A DNA stretch of 64,000 nucleotides from Typhlomys cinereus (lineage: Eukaryota > Chordata > Mammalia > Rodentia > Platacanthomyidae): positions 249,534-313,533 of the forward strand of contig JALPQD010000412.1 of the NCBI GenBank assembly GCA_023101885.1, read 5' to 3'. A program made the translations under genes and the position numbers. How positions within the stretch are numbered: the stretch's first letter is position 1; the number at the start of each line of letters is the position of its first letter. Below the pieces are notes generated by a model. It worked only from the letters and a program-made list of their open reading frames with translations, searched no databases and was not told the DNA's origin. Of the stretch, positions 1 to 12,200 are shown piece after piece.

Positions 1-589
1 GGATGAGTTCATTCTGCAGCTGACAAGCGCAGCACGTGAACAAGCTCTGACACTGCGCACCTTGTAAGCAACAAGGGGAGAGTCAGAGGGGGCGCCACAC
101 CGCTCAAAACGGGGCGCACCACTCCGCTCCTGGTGATTATGTAAGGGGGGAGGGTTTCAAATAGCAGGATGATGGATAATTTCTTAATTTTCTCTTTGTC
201 ACTTTTTTCCAATCAGCAACTGAAATTTAACATCAGTCTTCACCCAAATGATAGAAACAGGGGCAGGTAAGATGATTCAACCAGCATAGACGCTTCGTGC
301 ACACCTGGCAGCCCCGAGCCACACGGGGAAAGGAGAGAACTGACTTCTGAAAGCTACCCCCTCACCTCGACATGTACACTGCAGTCTCTCTCTCTCTCTT
401 CCTTTCATAATAAATAATAAAATAGAAAAAATAGAAAGAGAAAAATCATGTAGGAACCACAGAGAATAACCCCCAGCCCTCAAAAAACAATATCTACCCT
501 TTTTGTACAAAAGACCTCCTGAGAACCGTCATGCAAAACTCTGGCTCACTCAGCACAGCTCCTCATGCCTCGCACCCCATGTGACCTAC
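1..589. other. NPHP1 intron 7, no exon seen; B2-like fragment
   Basis: Positions 282-440 resemble a plus-strand B2-like SINE fragment (GAGAGAACTGACTTCTGAAAG, then CT repeats and an AATAAATAATAAAATA tail). NPHP1 exon 8 should lie further left; nothing here matches it. Confidence 0.5.
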
Positions 590-3224
590 GCTACACTCTC
601 CACCCTCACTGTGCGTCTCCGCCTCACCTCTTCCGCCCTCACCGTTGCGTTCTCTCTCCCCCAGCTCCTCACCGGTGCCTCCCCCCGCCTGTGCGCTCTC
701 CGCCCTCACCTGTGCGCTCTCCGCCCCTCACCTGTGCGCTCTCCGCCCTCACCTGTGCGCTCTCCGCCCTCACCTGTGCGCTCTCCGCCCTCACCTGTGC
801 GCTCTCCCCTCACCTGTGCGCTCTCCGCCCTCACCTGTGCGCTCTCCCCCCCCCTGTGCGCTCTCCGCCCCTCACCTGTGCGCTCCCTCCCCCACCTGTG
901 CGCTCTCCCCCCTCACCTGTGCGCTCTCCGCCCCTCACCTGTGCGCTCTCCCCCCTCACCTGTGCGCTCTCCGCCCTCACCTGTGCGCTCTCCGCCCTCA
1001 CCTGTGCGCTCCGCCCGCCCTCACTGTGCGCTCTCCGCCCTCACCTGTGCGCTCTCCGCCCCTCACCTGTGCGCTCTCCGCCCCTCACCTGTGCGCTCTC
1101 CGCCCTCACCTGTGCGCTCTCCGCCCCTCACCTGTGCGCTCTCCGCCCCTCACCTGTGCGCTCTCCGCCCCTCACCTGTGCGCTCTCCGCCCCTCACCTG
1201 TGCGCTCTCCGCCCTCACCTGTGCGCTCTCCGCCCTCACCTGTGCGCTCTCCGCCCTCACCTGTGCGCTCTCCGCCCTCACCTGTGCGCTCTCCGCCTCA
1301 CCTGTGCGCTCTCCGCCCTCACCTGTGCGCTCTCCGCCCTCACCTGTGCGCTCTCCGCCTCACCTGTGCGCTCTCTCCGCCCTCACCTGTGCGCTCTCTC
1401 CGCCCTCACCTGTGCGCTCTCCACCCCTCACCTGTGCGCTCTCCACCCCTCACCTGTGCGCTCTCCGCCCTCACCTGTGCGCTCTCCACCCTCACCTGTG
1501 CGCTCTCCACCCTCACCTATGAGCTCTCCACCCCTCACCTGTGCGCTCTCCACTCACCTGTGCGCTCTCCACCCTCACCTGTGCGCTCTCCACCCTCACC
1601 TGTGAGCTCTCCACCCTCACCTGTGTACTCTCCACAGCTCACCTGTGTACTCTCCACAGCTCACCTGTGCACTCTCCACCCTCACCTGTGCGCTCTCCAC
1701 CCTCACCTGTGTACTCTCCACCCTCACCTGTGCGCTCTCCACCCCTCACCTGTGCGCTCTCCGCCCTCACCTGTGCGCTCTCCGCCCTCACCTGTGCGCT
1801 CTCCGCCCTCACCTGTGTGCTCTCCGCCCTCACCTGTGCGCTCTCCACCCCTCACCTGTGCGCTCTCCGCCCTCACCTGTGCGCTCTCCGCCCTCACCTG
1901 TGCGCTCTCCCCCTCACCTGTGCGCTCTCCTCCGCCCTCACCTGTGCGCTCTCCACCCCTCACCTGTGCGCTCTCTCACCCTCACCTGTGAGCTCTCCGC
2001 CTCACCTGTGCGCTCTCCGCCCTCACCTGTGCGCTCTCCACCTCCACCCCTCACCGTGCGCTCTCCGCCCTCACCTGTGCGCTCTCCGCCCTCACCTGTG
2101 CGCTCTCCACCACCCTCACCTAGAGCTCTCCACCCTCACCTGTGCACTCTCCACCCTCACCTGTGCGCTCTCCCGCCCTCACCTGTGCGCTCTCCGCCCT
2201 CACCTGTGCGCTCTCCGCCCTCACCTGTGCGCTCTCCGCCCTCACCTGTGCGCTCTCCACCCTCACCGTGTACTCTCCACGCTCACCTGTGCACTCTCCA
2301 CCCTCACCTGTGCGCTCTCCACCCTCACCTGTGCGCTCTCCACCCCTCACCTGTGCGCTCTCCGCCCTCACCTGTGCGCTCTCCGCCCTCACCTGTGCGC
2401 TCTCCCGCCTCACTGTGCGCTCTCCACCCCTCACCTGTGCGCGCTCTCGCCCTCACCTGTGCGCTCTCCGCCCTCACTGTGCGCTCTCCGCCCTCACCTG
2501 TGCGATCTCCCCTCACCTCTGTGCGCTCTCCATCCACCCCTCACCTGTGCGCTCTCCACCCTCACCTGTGCGCTCTCCACCCTCACCTGTGAGCTCTCCG
2601 CCTCACCTGTGCGCTCTCCGCCCTCACCTGTGCGCTCTCCCCCCTCACCTGTGCGCTCTCCGCCCTCACCTGTGCGCTCTCCGCCCTCACCTGTGCGCTC
2701 TCCGCCCTCACCTATGAGCTCTCCGCCCTCACCTGTGCACTCTCCGCCCTCACCTGTGCGCTCTCCGCCCTCACCTGTGCGCTCTCCACCCTCACCTGTG
2801 CGCTCTCCACCCTCACCTGTGAGCTCTCCACCCCTCACCTGTGCGCTCTCCGCCCTCACCTGTGCGCTCTCCGCCCTCACCTGTGCGCTCTCCGCCCTCA
2901 CCTGTGCGCTCTCCGCCCTCACCTGTGCGCTCTCCGCCCTCACCTGTGAGCTCTCCACCCCTCACCTGTGCGCTCTCCACCCTCACCTGTGCGCTCTCCA
3001 CCCTCACCTGTGCGCTCTCCACCCTCACCTATGAGCTCTCCACCCCTCACCTGTGCGCTCTCCACCCTCACCTGTGCGCTCTCCCGCCCTCACCTGTGCG
3101 CTCTCCACCCCTCACCTGTGCGCTCTCCACCCTCACCTGTGCGCTCTCCACCCTCACCTATGAGCTCTCCGCCCTCACCTGTGCGCTCTCCACCCTCACC
3201 TATGAGCTCTCCGCCCTCACCTGT
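590..3224. repeat. ~21-bp GC-rich minisatellite array in NPHP1 intron 7
   Basis: About 125 tandem copies of a unit close to CTCACCTGTGCGCTCTCCGC plus C, ranging 19-23 bp. Left copies are nearly uniform (CCGCC). Central and right copies carry CpG-decay variants (CCACC, GTGCAC, GTGTAC) and GAGCTC or ATGAGCTC types in blocks, so higher-order amplification is likely. Because 21 is a multiple of three, long stop-free frames run through both strands; these are not genes. The array ends at ACCTGTGTACAG/GCCTCC. Confidence 0.97.
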
Positions 3225-3339
3225 GTACAGGCCTCCTATCTTCACCCTGCTTTGAATCTGAACTCGACTGGAACCAAGTATGTCTTGCTTGTCAAATATC
3301 TCAGGACATTCAATGTAAGGAACCAATGAACGGACGGGA

Positions 3340-3389
3340 CATACTGACCTCTGGGGACATACTGACCTCTGGGGACATACTGACCTCTG
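3340..3389. repeat. 17-bp tandem triplication
   Basis: Three near-identical copies of GGGACATACTGACCTCT in a row beside the minisatellite. A second micro-array of four CCCTCGGCCC units sits at 3659-3699. Confidence 0.85.
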
Positions 3390-3715
3390 AGATGGCTTTC
3401 CGAACAGCAGTCCAGTGGGAATCAGTCCTAAGGAGACAAAACGGGCAAGAAAGGTAAGCGACAGGTCACGGCGGTGGGGAGGAGGGTGAGCTGGCCCCAG
3501 AACAAGCAGCCCTCACTCAGCTCTGAAAAGTGAAGTCTAGATGAGCTGAGTCAGCTGACCAGAATCTAGCGCGCCAAGAACAACTGCAAAACCAAGCAGC
3601 AAGCGATCCTTTAGCGAGGCTGTCGCACTGCAGCTGTGCAAGCAGATCAAGGGTCCCAAGCCCTCGGCCCCCCTCGGCCCCCCTCGGCCCCCCTCGGCCT
3701 CCTGGGCCCTCAGAC

Positions 3716-3820
3716 CTTTGCTTCACTTCAGCTCCTTCTGCTGGTTCATCCAGCCACCTCTGCGCTCTCTTCGCCACCTTCCTCACTAGATTCTCCGTTG
3801 TCCTTTTCTTTAGAACAGGG
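3716..3820 (-). pseudogene. NPHP1: NPHP1 exon 7, with a one-base insertion and in-frame stop
   Basis: From acceptor TTTTTCCAG (CCC after it) the exon-6 phase reads [20 protein letters not shown] and then EVAG-stop (TGA at 3748-3746, codon 248). The expected continuation [12 protein letters not shown] is present but one frame off, so one extra base lies between about 3750 and 3768. Observed length is 105 nt; the family phase (two bases left over after Gln) needs 104. The donor AAAG/GTCTGA is weak. Possible explanations are a sequencing or assembly error at the GG pair, a loss-of-function allele, or use of an internal AG (CTAAAG/AAA) that restores frame through a basic peptide. Confidence 0.8.
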
Positions 3821-5226
3821 CTGGAAAAACATTGCAACAGGAAGTACTTTTTAATTACTATAAAAATCAGCCAACCGAAACGATGGCATGGATGACAACT
3901 TCATTTGTGACAGTGAAAATTTAAAATAAGTAATTGGTAATTTCACTATTTGAAAGACTGATAAAGATCCAAGGATGTCAGAAACAAGAGAGAAAGAAAG
4001 AGAGATAGAGAAAAAGAAAAAAGGAAAATATTAAAGAGAAAAGGAAAGGGAAGGAAAGAAGGGAGGGAGGGAGGAAGGAAGGAAGGAAGGAAAAGAAAGA
4101 AGGAAGGAAGGAAGGAAGGAAGGAAAAGAAAGAAGGAAGGGAGGACAAGAAAGAAGGAAGGGAGGAAAAGAAAGAAGGAAGGAAGGAAAAGAAGGAAGGA
4201 AGGAAAAGAAAGAAGGGAGGAAAAAAAAGAAGGAAGGGAGGAAAAAGAAAGCGATATACTACAAGTTTGATCAAAACATTCCCTGATCTGGTGATTTCAG
4301 ATGGAATTTAGTTAAATGACAAAAAGATTTTAAAAAAATAAACCATAAAAGTGATAGAAGAAAATAATTTTGGGATAAGGAAATGCCTTCCAGTTATAAT
4401 GTCAAAACTGAAAAAAAAGGAAAAACTGGCGGGTTCAGTAGACAAAATGTACACACTTGAAAGTCAACATAGAAAATATTGAACACAAATTTTAAGAGTT
4501 AATATCTTTCTTAAACTTTTAAAAAAGCTGTTAGAAATCAATTAGAGTCTTAAAAATCCCCTTTAAAACTGTCCAAAGGAACCGAAATGGCAGTTTGCAA
4601 AGCAGCCCAGCCTGTCAGAAAGCCTGTGAGGAACGCCCCTCACCAGGAGCAGTCAGGGCAAGGAAGAACGATGAGAGACCAGGCTGCTGCTGGAGCAGCC
4701 GCCCAGCACACAGGAAAGCAAATACTGAGCCATTGGCAAGTCGGGAAGTGACGCCATTAGAGAGGGACCCTTGTAACTTCTCTGAACATTATCGGGAGTG
4801 AACAACTTTACTACCTAAAGGAGACTGCAGATGTGCTGCCTTTTCAGATGCTCTGGCCCATGGCGCACAATACTGCCGCCCTCTTCACAAGCCACGTGAG
4901 CTACCGAGCTCTACAGAGCCGTCCAAGCTGAGATGTAAACACACATTGGATTTTGAATTTAATATTATAAAGAAAATATATCGAATTTTAATATTAATTA
5001 TATATTGAAACAATTTTTTAATACACTGTACATAAGGTAATCTTGGTTGTCAACTTGACTGAACCTGAGTTTAATGAATAGATCAATTACCTCACCATCT
5101 GAAGGGATTATCTGGAGCAACATGTTTGAAACACAGTTACCAACCCTAAATGTAGAGGGCACCCTCGAGTAGCAGACTGGATAAAAGAAGTGCAAGAAAG
5201 AAGCTCTCTCTCTCTCTCCCTCTCTC

Positions 5227-5262
<36 letters not shown>

Positions 5263-7026
5263 CTTCTCTCTCTCTCTCTCCCTCTCTCCCTCTGTCTCTT
5301 TCCCCCTCACCCTGTGCTGTCAAGTTCAACTTTAATCTTCCCCCACAAGCATACCAAGGGATGTGCGCACATAAATAAATGTAAAATAATTTAAAATACA
5401 TTGTAAAAGACATTTTAAAGTGGTTACTGAAAATTTTCACTTTCCATGTGTGGTGTGCATGTTATTTCTACTGGACAGCATCGCCACACAGATGCCCACA
5501 CACCTTGGCACAGAAAATGCTGTACTATGAAATATTAAAAGCCGGCTACAAATACGCACGCATGGAATGCCTCTACTTTAGTGAGAGGAGTATATGTTTT
5601 CAGACTGACACAATGCTAACTGCGGCTATGCTGTGATAAACACTAGCTGCCTATTAGCTGCTACGGAAGCATCGGCACACAAACATCCTCATTGTGAGAA
5701 TGTTCCAGGCTCCCGCGCGCAATGGTGCTTCACAGGCCCGGGATCCATGATAGGAAATGTCTTCCTCCCACGCCATCGCTTAAAATTTAAAGCCAATTCT
5801 AAATCTCAAGTCATTCATCAATGGATTGAAAACACAGCTCTGCATCTTAGTAAAAATGGAAACTTGGGCCAGTCAGACACACCGCAGGTGAGAGCGCCTG
5901 AGTGCACGGCTGGCGGCCTGAGCTTGATCCCCACAGTCCACGTGGTGGAAGGTGCGAACTGACTTCCGAAAGTTGTTCCCTGGTCTCTCTCTCTCTCTCT
6001 CTCTCTCTCCTTTCTCTCTCTCTCTCATGCACACATGTGTGCTCTCTTGCTCTTTTTCTTTCTCTGTCTCTCCCTCTCTCTCTTCCTCCCTTCCCAGCCC
6101 TGATTCTCTCTCACAAAACAAATCAATACTGTAAAGATTAGAAGGAGAAAGGAGAGTGTGGAACGAGACTGACCTCCAGGTAGGTTCTGGGCACCAGGCC
6201 CTCGCTTCCTTTGGCATCCTTAGCTGTCCACCAACCGTCAGGCTTTTTGTCAATTACATGGAGGATTTCTCCTTTCTTAAACAAAAACAAAGTCAAAATT
6301 TTACAAAAGAACCCTCAACAACCATGAACATTTCATGACTAATGCTCCAAAATATATGTTGAAAAAGTAAATTGTCTTATTGATCCATATTTATTTAAAT
6401 TTTATCAAAAATTTCCACCTGCCACTAAACTATGTGACTGCACGTGGATTGTCCTTTCGGCCCCTTCACACACACTGAGGCTTGCACACGGTTTGAGTCA
6501 CCGCGTCCCGGTCACTGTGAAGGCCGGTTCTCCCAGCTTGGCATCGCACTGCATGTTTCAGGTGGTGAGTGGCTTTGGAAGCGTCTTTCAGAAGGAACAT
6601 GAATCACCAGAGGAAATCAATTCTCTGAAATAAAAGTTAAGCCCCCTGTCTCAGCATGAACAGCACAATATATCTAAGCCACATTTTGAAAAACATTTGT
6701 CCAGGTAAAAAAAAATACAATCCATCCTTGAAAAGCAAGAATTTCCACTATGAAGATATCTAAAGCAAAGCCTTTCTTAGAATATCCATTACTGGGCTGG
6801 AGTGATGGCTCAGGGGTTAAGACTCTGCCTTGCAAGCAGAAGGTCCCGACTTTGGATCCCAGGTCCCATGTGAAAAACACCAGGTGGAAACGATGGCGGC
6901 CTGCATTTTTGTCCCTAGTGAGCAAAGCCTGAGAAATCCCAGAGTGAAGCAAAAAGGAGACAGACGCAATCCAGGATGATTCCTGAAGTTACCCGGGGGC
7001 CTCTGCAGAGACACACAGTGCTCTCT

Positions 7027-7077
<51 letters not shown>

Positions 7078-7976
7078 ATAAATAATTTTTTAAAAAATGT
7101 CATTAAAAAAAAGAATACCCATTCCTGGGGCCAGCGAGACGTACAGAGGGTCGAGACACCTGCACACAAACCTGGTGACCTGAGTTCAGTCTCCAGAGCT
7201 CACATGGCGGAAGGGAGAACTGACTGCTGAAAGCTGGCCTTTGACCGCCATGCGCACACTTGTGGCACAAGCGTGCCTTCTCTTTCCCAAAGAAATGAAT
7301 AAAATATTTAAAAATAATTAAAAGATATCAACTGCTGTCTCATGCTGACGGCATTTCCTAGGAGAACATGAAACGCAATCATCTGAATGCAATGCATGGT
7401 TATACAGTGGGCTTGTACACGCTTGTACTCCATTATTGATCAGTTACTACACTGTGGAGTTCAATCAAAACAAAGATCGACATAGTCCTTAAAATTTCTG
7501 ACTCGCGTTGACAAACTCTAATGGTACAGTCACGGCATGGTCCCTGCTTCAGCAGTTACTCAGGCACGTGCCCGTGCAAGGCAACCTGGATAGGGACTCA
7601 GTGGGCCATGGCTAGGGAAAAGATATGAAAATAGAAGGGAGACTGAGGGAAGAAGAAGGGATGTAATGGAAGAGGGATGGGATTGGGGATACGGACATTC
7701 AAGTATCGTAAACTCATTGTATTCGTGTATGAAACGCTAAAAGAAGCAAATAAAATAAAGTATCAAACTCCTGCACCACAACCTTAAGGCTAGACTGTCC
7801 CCCGTGTAAAGCAGTGCCTGGCACGCACAGGGTCCATGGTTTGGCCCCCAGCACTGCGCTTTATTTTCCGCTTGTGCAAGACCAAGTTCAAGTCAATGCA
7901 AGAAGTGCTTCTTGACAGCTGGAAGCATTCGTGCTTCACAGAATAACTTTATTTTATTGATCGGTTGATAGATTGC

Positions 7977-8046
<70 letters not shown>

Positions 8047-9209
8047 CACAGGGTGTGCCTGTGGAGGCCCAAGGGTGACTTCAGGAATCACCCTGGGTTG
8101 CTTCTACCTTCTATTTGCTTTGCTCTGGAGTTCTTCAGGCTCTGCCTTCCAGAACCAGAAGTACAGGCTGCCGCCATTTCTATCTGGTGTGTGTATTTTT
8201 TTTTTAACAGGCTGCCGCCATTTCTATCTGGTGTGTGTATTTTTTTTTTTTTTTTTAACGTGGAATCTTGGATCCAAACTCAGGATCTTCTTCTTGGAAG
8301 AGCCTTCTCTCCAGTCTCCCAGAATAACTTTATACATACAACATTAAAAACAAACTATGAAACTTTATCATTAACTAGGAATTACCAAAACTAAGTTATT
8401 CTGAAAAGAAAACTTTAGAGGAGGTGTTAGGGAAAAAGTGAAGCAGGTTCATTAATAAAGGAAGCTAAGAGAACGGAGGTCCTTAGAGATGTGAGCTTTG
8501 GGGCAGAAAGCTTTGTAGCCATTGGGCCATGGTTTTGCCTTCAGGTGGACGAGCATTACAACAGAAATGAAGGCTTAAAATGGGAGAGAAAAAGAAAGAG
8601 ACTCGCCAGGGACAGAATAGTGGAAATAGTTGGGGCTCAGTATGTCAAACGTTTCTCAGAGCCCCAGAACAAAGCCCCGGACCTCTAACCTTTGAAACAC
8701 CTGAGGAGTGTGGTGGGAAGTGGCTTGGCCTAGCATATGCGTGAATATGCCGGAAGTCAGCCGCTCCAGATGGCCGCTGGCTGCAGTGTAAGGGGCCCTG
8801 GCAGGGGGAGGAGGCTGTCACATCTGCAGGCGCCGGGCAGGGAAAGGCCAGGGGCAGGCAGAGACGGCAGGGGTGGGGCCTGAGCTCTGGGAGAGGCAGC
8901 TAGCAGGTATGCAATGTAATGTAAGTTTAAAAACAAGATCTCTTATTAAACTTACTATCAGGAATACATAATACAACTTAAACAGGCAGAATTTTCCGAT
9001 TCTGTGAGGTTTGCAGAGTTGCCCTTACCTCAGGTTCCGTACCGAGTCTACCTACCTTAAATGTAAGATCCCCATCTTGCTGAGCGGCAAAATCTCCAAG
9101 AGCAATGTATTCGTCACTTGCTGCCGGTTGGGGAGACTTGGGGTCCTGTTTCTCTTCCTCTTCTGACTCTTCCTCCTCTCTGTCACTGTCTCCACTTTCC
9201 TCCTCTTCT

Positions 9210-9242
<33 letters not shown>

Positions 9243-12200
9243 GTAGAATCATGGTCTTCTTCTTTGTCACTAAATGCATCAGTTTGACTTGCGCTAGCAC
9301 ACAGGAGCAGAGTGGGCATAAGCACAACGCTTTAGTGACAACAACCGCCCCACATTTGGAGCTGGAGAAGAAAGGAAACAGGGGAGGGTACAGCTGATGG
9401 TTTCCACCGCCTGACTGAGCATCAGATGTCTGTCAAGGTGTGTGCGAGCAGGGCAGGCGCTGGCCAGGAGGCTGGGACAGACTGTCTGAGACTCGGTCAC
9501 CCATTCACCAAGTACTGTGTAGACGCGCAGTGCTGATGGCATGGGCGGGTTTCAATTCTGGCTCTGGCTCTTCTTCCTTGAGCTAGTTGTGCTTGCTTGC
9601 TTGTTGTGTATTTTTGTGGAGCTGGGTAAGGATTGAACTAAGGCCTTGTACGAGATGTGTGTTCTACTACTGAGCTACAACTCCAGTCCGTTGGCCATAC
9701 GCAAAAGTCTTTGGCCTTGGCTCCCACGTGCCGGGATTAGACATGTGCCTTCATACCCAGTGTTTATTGATACAATTATCTTAAAATACCTACTCCTTTT
9801 GTCTTTGTTAATTTGAGCTACTTCACGTCTGTTCCAGTTTTCATTATTTTTGTCTCCTTCCTTGTTTTTTTTATTTTTCCTGGCTCAAACCCCTTATTTA
9901 AAGCTCTACATGGTCTCAGTTTGGCTGTGACTCACTGGTCATATTCATTTATCATTGAAAGTATCTTCTAATTGCCATCGCAATATTTTTCTTTGACTCA
10001 CAATTATTCAAAAGTATCTGATTTTGTCTTCAAACAATTGGTGACCTTTAGTGTTTTTTTTTTAATGTCACTGAATTTTAATGACATGCCAAGATTTCAA
10101 AGAATATATGCTACATGATTTCAGTCCTTTGGAAACATATTGATGAATGCTTGTGGACCTCTATGGCTCACTTTAATTAACAGTTTGCTTGCATTTGAGA
10201 AGAACACACTATGTTGCTGAGCTAAGTGCTCTATACAAATGTGTCATTGGGTTGAAGTGGTTAAGTATGTGGATTGCCTTGCTGCTTTTAGTTCTGGCAG
10301 CTTTGTGGTTTTGTTTTCTAAATATTGTGCTTTTTATTTTTTATTTATATTTTGTGTGTGTCTGTATGTGTATGTTTCTGTATGTGCATCTGTATGTATC
10401 AGAGGGCAATATGTGTGCCTATGGAGACCCAAGAGCATCTTTGGAAATTACCCTTGACTGAGCAGACTTCTCTCTGCTTTGCTCTGGAGTTTTGCAGGCT
10501 CTGCCTTCCAGGGCTGTGATAATAGGTCACTGCCATTTCTGCCTCCTGTTGTTAGGTGGGATCTGGGATATGAACTCTGGACCTTCAGCTTATAAGACGC
10601 AGGCTTAACCCCTAAGCCTTCTCTCCAACTCCAACTTTGGCTTCATACATTTAAACCTGTTATTAGATCATATACATTTAGGACTTTTTTCCTACTAAAG
10701 TCACTCTTTACCAACAGAAAGTGTCATCTTTCCCCATTTTCATATGTATGTGGGGTTGGTGTATGTGCGTGTCCATAATCTGCATGCGTGTGCAGGCACA
10801 TGAGCATGTGTGTGGAGATCCGAGGTTGATCCTGGCATCATCCTCAATCACTCACTCACCTCTTTCTTTTGAGCTGGATCTCTAGCCAACCAGGCATGCC
10901 TACAGAGCTAACCCGACTAGCCAGCTTACCTGGGAACTCCCAGCGTGCCTTCTAGGAATCGTAGCCAGGACACCACATGCACCTGGCATTTTTACATGGT
11001 GTCTGGGGATACGAATTCTGGTCCTGTTGTTTGTGCATCAAGTGCTTTAAGCACTGAGTCATCCCCCTATCTCTAAAATGTCCTTTCTTTCTTTGTAATT
11101 AATTACTAAATAATTTGAGAGGGAGGCATTTATGCATGCCATGGTGCAGAGGTAGAAGTTAGAGGACAATTTTCGAAGCCAGTTCTTTCCTTCTACTATG
11201 TGGGTTTACAGGGATCAAACTCAGATAGCCAAAATTTTGAACAGCCTTACCTGCTGAGCTATCTTTTCCACCCAAATATCCTTTCTTAAATGTTAAACTA
11301 CTTCTAGCTTCAATGTCTACTCTCCTTGATATTTATGCAACTGTGCTATATTTGACTTGGCTATTATTTTCATATGTTCCAATCTTACTTCCAATTGATC
11401 CATTTTGTACTAAAGTATATCTCTTCTAAACAGTGTAGGTATATGGGTTTAAACAGCCCAGCCTGATAATCTCTTTAAATGAATGTTACTCTATTTATTT
11501 TCAATGTAGCTATTGAAATGGCTACATTGAAACAATATTATTGCTTAGTTTACATGTGATATTTTTATTCTTTCTTTTCTGCTTTTAGTTATTGAGTCAT
11601 TCCACTCATTGCTTGAGTATTACAATGTGCATCTCTAATTTATCATAGTCTAGTCTAAGGCTACACTTAACCTAACCGAGGCCTTTGCTTACCACCGTGC
11701 TCTTGCCACAGTGTTTCTATGTAGTCAGTCCTGGTTACTTGCAGCTTCATACTTGTGATTTATGTGCTGGATGTAATCCCCCTCGCCAGTACCATTTGCA
11801 CACTTGTGCAAAGCTTTCAGGTGCTCCTGGAGGTCTACTACCTTTGACTTGTATTGTATGCTCACATCACGACCACTACCTTGAGGGTGTTTTCCTTACT
11901 CTGGTCATGAATCTTCCTGAAGCGTCCTCCAGGTCTCTCCACGTGGCTGGGGATTAACTCTGCTGTTTTTCCCGCAGCCCCTCTAATCGGTTAAGCTCTC
12001 AGCTTTGCAGTAAGCACCTTCTGCTGTGCCCCCTCTACAGTTGCTTCTCTTCGACTTCCTTCTCTCTCTGTCTCTCTCTGTGGCATGTGTAGTTGTGTGT
12101 GTGTACATGTGTGAATGTGTATACAAGAGGGCACTGTGTGTGCCTGTGGGGGCCCAAGGGTGACTTTAGGACTTATCCAGGATTGCTTTATCTCCTTATT

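Noticed and set aside
590..3224. CRISPR-like array
   Set aside because: Direct repeats have no spacers, and the genome is vertebrate.
503..3329. Several 160-500 codon open frames on both strands with Leu/Cys/Ala/Pro or Glu/Arg/Gly repeats
   Set aside because: They are produced by a 21-bp tandem repeat that is a multiple of three and lacks stops in most frames; no splice signals, start context or family match.
3978..4274. Minus-strand frame rich in Phe/Leu/Pro/Ser
   Set aside because: Translation of a GGAA/AAAG microsatellite.
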